A stretch of 7,184 bases of DNA, from contig JAIOTM010000011.1 in assembly GCA_021106755.1 (NCBI GenBank), forward strand, positions 1 to 7,184, given 5' to 3'. The notes below the pieces were generated by a model. It searched no databases, was not told where the DNA came from, and was given only the letters and a program-made list of their open reading frames with translations. Positions 6,531 to 7,184 of this stretch are shown piece by piece. The DNA is from Candidatus Cloacimonadota bacterium. GTDB taxonomy: Bacteria; Cloacimonadota; Cloacimonadia; Cloacimonadales; JAIOQZ01. Position numbers and translations under genes: made by a program. The first letter of the stretch is position 1, and every line of letters begins with the position of its first letter.

Positions 6531-7184
6531 TATCTCGGTTTAAGGTGCTCCGGTATTTTTTCCCGCGCGATTACATCATCAAGGGTTTCCCGCTCTCGAA
6601 TGAGATTGACTTCTCCGGTTTCGCTGATAAGCACCACATTTGGACGATACTCAATAAACTGCATCCACTGCGTTACGTTATACGCACCTACCGGGTGTAC
6701 TATTACGCGGTCGCCCACCTTCATATCGGGGTAGAGTGACTGATTTTTTACAATGTCGATGTTCATGCAAAGAGGTCCATAAAAGACAGTCTGCTGAAAA
6801 GTTCCTGAGAGCGGTTGAGCTGGTGTTACTTTAAGGTTGTACCACCAAGAAGTGAAAAGGGTGTTGACTCCGGCATCAAGAATAATCCCCCGCTGACCGC
6901 TTGCTAAATTCTTCTTGGCAAGGATGCTGGAGATAAGCCACCCGGATTCATCAATTATTGTGCGTCCGGTTTCCATCACTAACCTTGGTGATTCATCCCG
7001 AACAAAATCGGATTCGTTGAAGGCTCTGCCGATAGCACTACAATACTGGTCGTAGCTTGGAGTGGCAAACTCTCCCGGTGTGTATTGGGAATGGAGCGTA
7101 TTAGTCGAGGCAAAACCTCCACCCATATCTATATATTCGACACAAATGCCGAATTTATCTTTGACTATCTGGGCTAAGTGAAGC
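6530..7184 (-). CDS. PLP-dependent fold-type III amino-acid decarboxylase (5' end outside window)
   Basis: The frame is open to the right edge, so only about 217 C-terminal residues are seen; the Met at 7126 is internal, since the sequence reads GICVEYIDMGGGFAS across it. The family is ornithine/diaminopimelate/arginine decarboxylases (Orn/DAP/Arg decarboxylase 2, related to LysA). Visible signatures, in order, are the Gly-rich PLP-phosphate loop DMGGGF (near 7129-7112), METGRTII (the family's EPGR with Pro replaced by Thr, near 6976), the active-site GPLCMNID with its Cys at 6767-6769 (family GPxCExxD or GPxCDxxD), and VGDRVIVHPVGAYNVTQWMQF with the conserved GAY tyrosine near 6680-6682. The PLP lysine lies outside the window. 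The acidic residue that normally follows the active-site Cys and contacts the substrate's distal amino group is Met here, so a substrate other than ordinary ornithine or meso-diaminopimelate is plausible. It is the first visible gene of the operon and ends in a TAATG overlap with the UT-M23 gene. Confidence 0.87.
   Translation of the reverse strand, partial: LHLAQIVKDKFGICVEYIDMGGGFASTNTLHSQYTPGEFATPSYDQYCSAIGRAFNESDFVRDESPRLVMETGRTIIDESGWLISSILAKKNLASGQRGIILDAGVNTLFTSWWYNLKVTPAQPLSGTFQQTVFYGPLCMNIDIVKNQSLYPDMKVGDRVIVHPVGAYNVTQWMQFIEYRPNVVLISETGEVNLIRERETLDDVIAREKIPEHLKPR

Overview
The window looks like a chromosomal segment of a Gram-negative bacterium of moderate GC content. The evidence is a predicted lipoprotein with a lipobox, an outer-membrane beta-barrel protein with a TPR head, and a periplasmic TPR protein. 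The general style recalls the FCB-type or candidate-phylum Gram-negatives, but I cannot name a taxon from sequence alone.

Left part, about 1-1030, plus strand. This is a visibly AT-rich scar of a defence or restriction island. It holds the last 24 codons of an unidentified gene (ends at 76). Next is the C-terminal half of a DUF262-type domain, which lacks the upstream DGQQR-containing half. That is joined out of frame, at about 440-452, to the C-terminal half of a SacI-family restriction endonuclease. The endonuclease half keeps a PD-(D/E)xK-like core (GD...ExK) but has lost its N-terminal half. No methyltransferase is visible here.

Right part, 1091-7184, minus strand. Five genes run right to left with no intergenic space; neighbouring genes overlap by 1, 4, about 23 and about 14 nt. 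In order of transcription they are: (1) a PLP-dependent fold-type III amino-acid decarboxylase, cut by the window edge; (2) a 726-residue protein fusing a urea-transporter (UT) membrane domain to an M23 (LytM-like) metallopeptidase domain and an unassigned C-terminal domain; (3) a small secreted TPR protein; (4) a TPR plus outer-membrane beta-barrel protein resembling the YaiO type; (5) a lipoprotein of unknown function. The promoter must lie beyond the right edge.

The overlaps imply that the five proteins are translationally coupled and work together. As inference only: the decarboxylase makes a small amine in the cytoplasm, the UT domain moves a small polar solute or senses one, and the TPR, barrel and lipoprotein components form a periplasm-to-outer-membrane assembly. 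The UT-M23 fusion, the odd decarboxylase active site and this gene order make the operon the best candidate in the window for an undescribed system.
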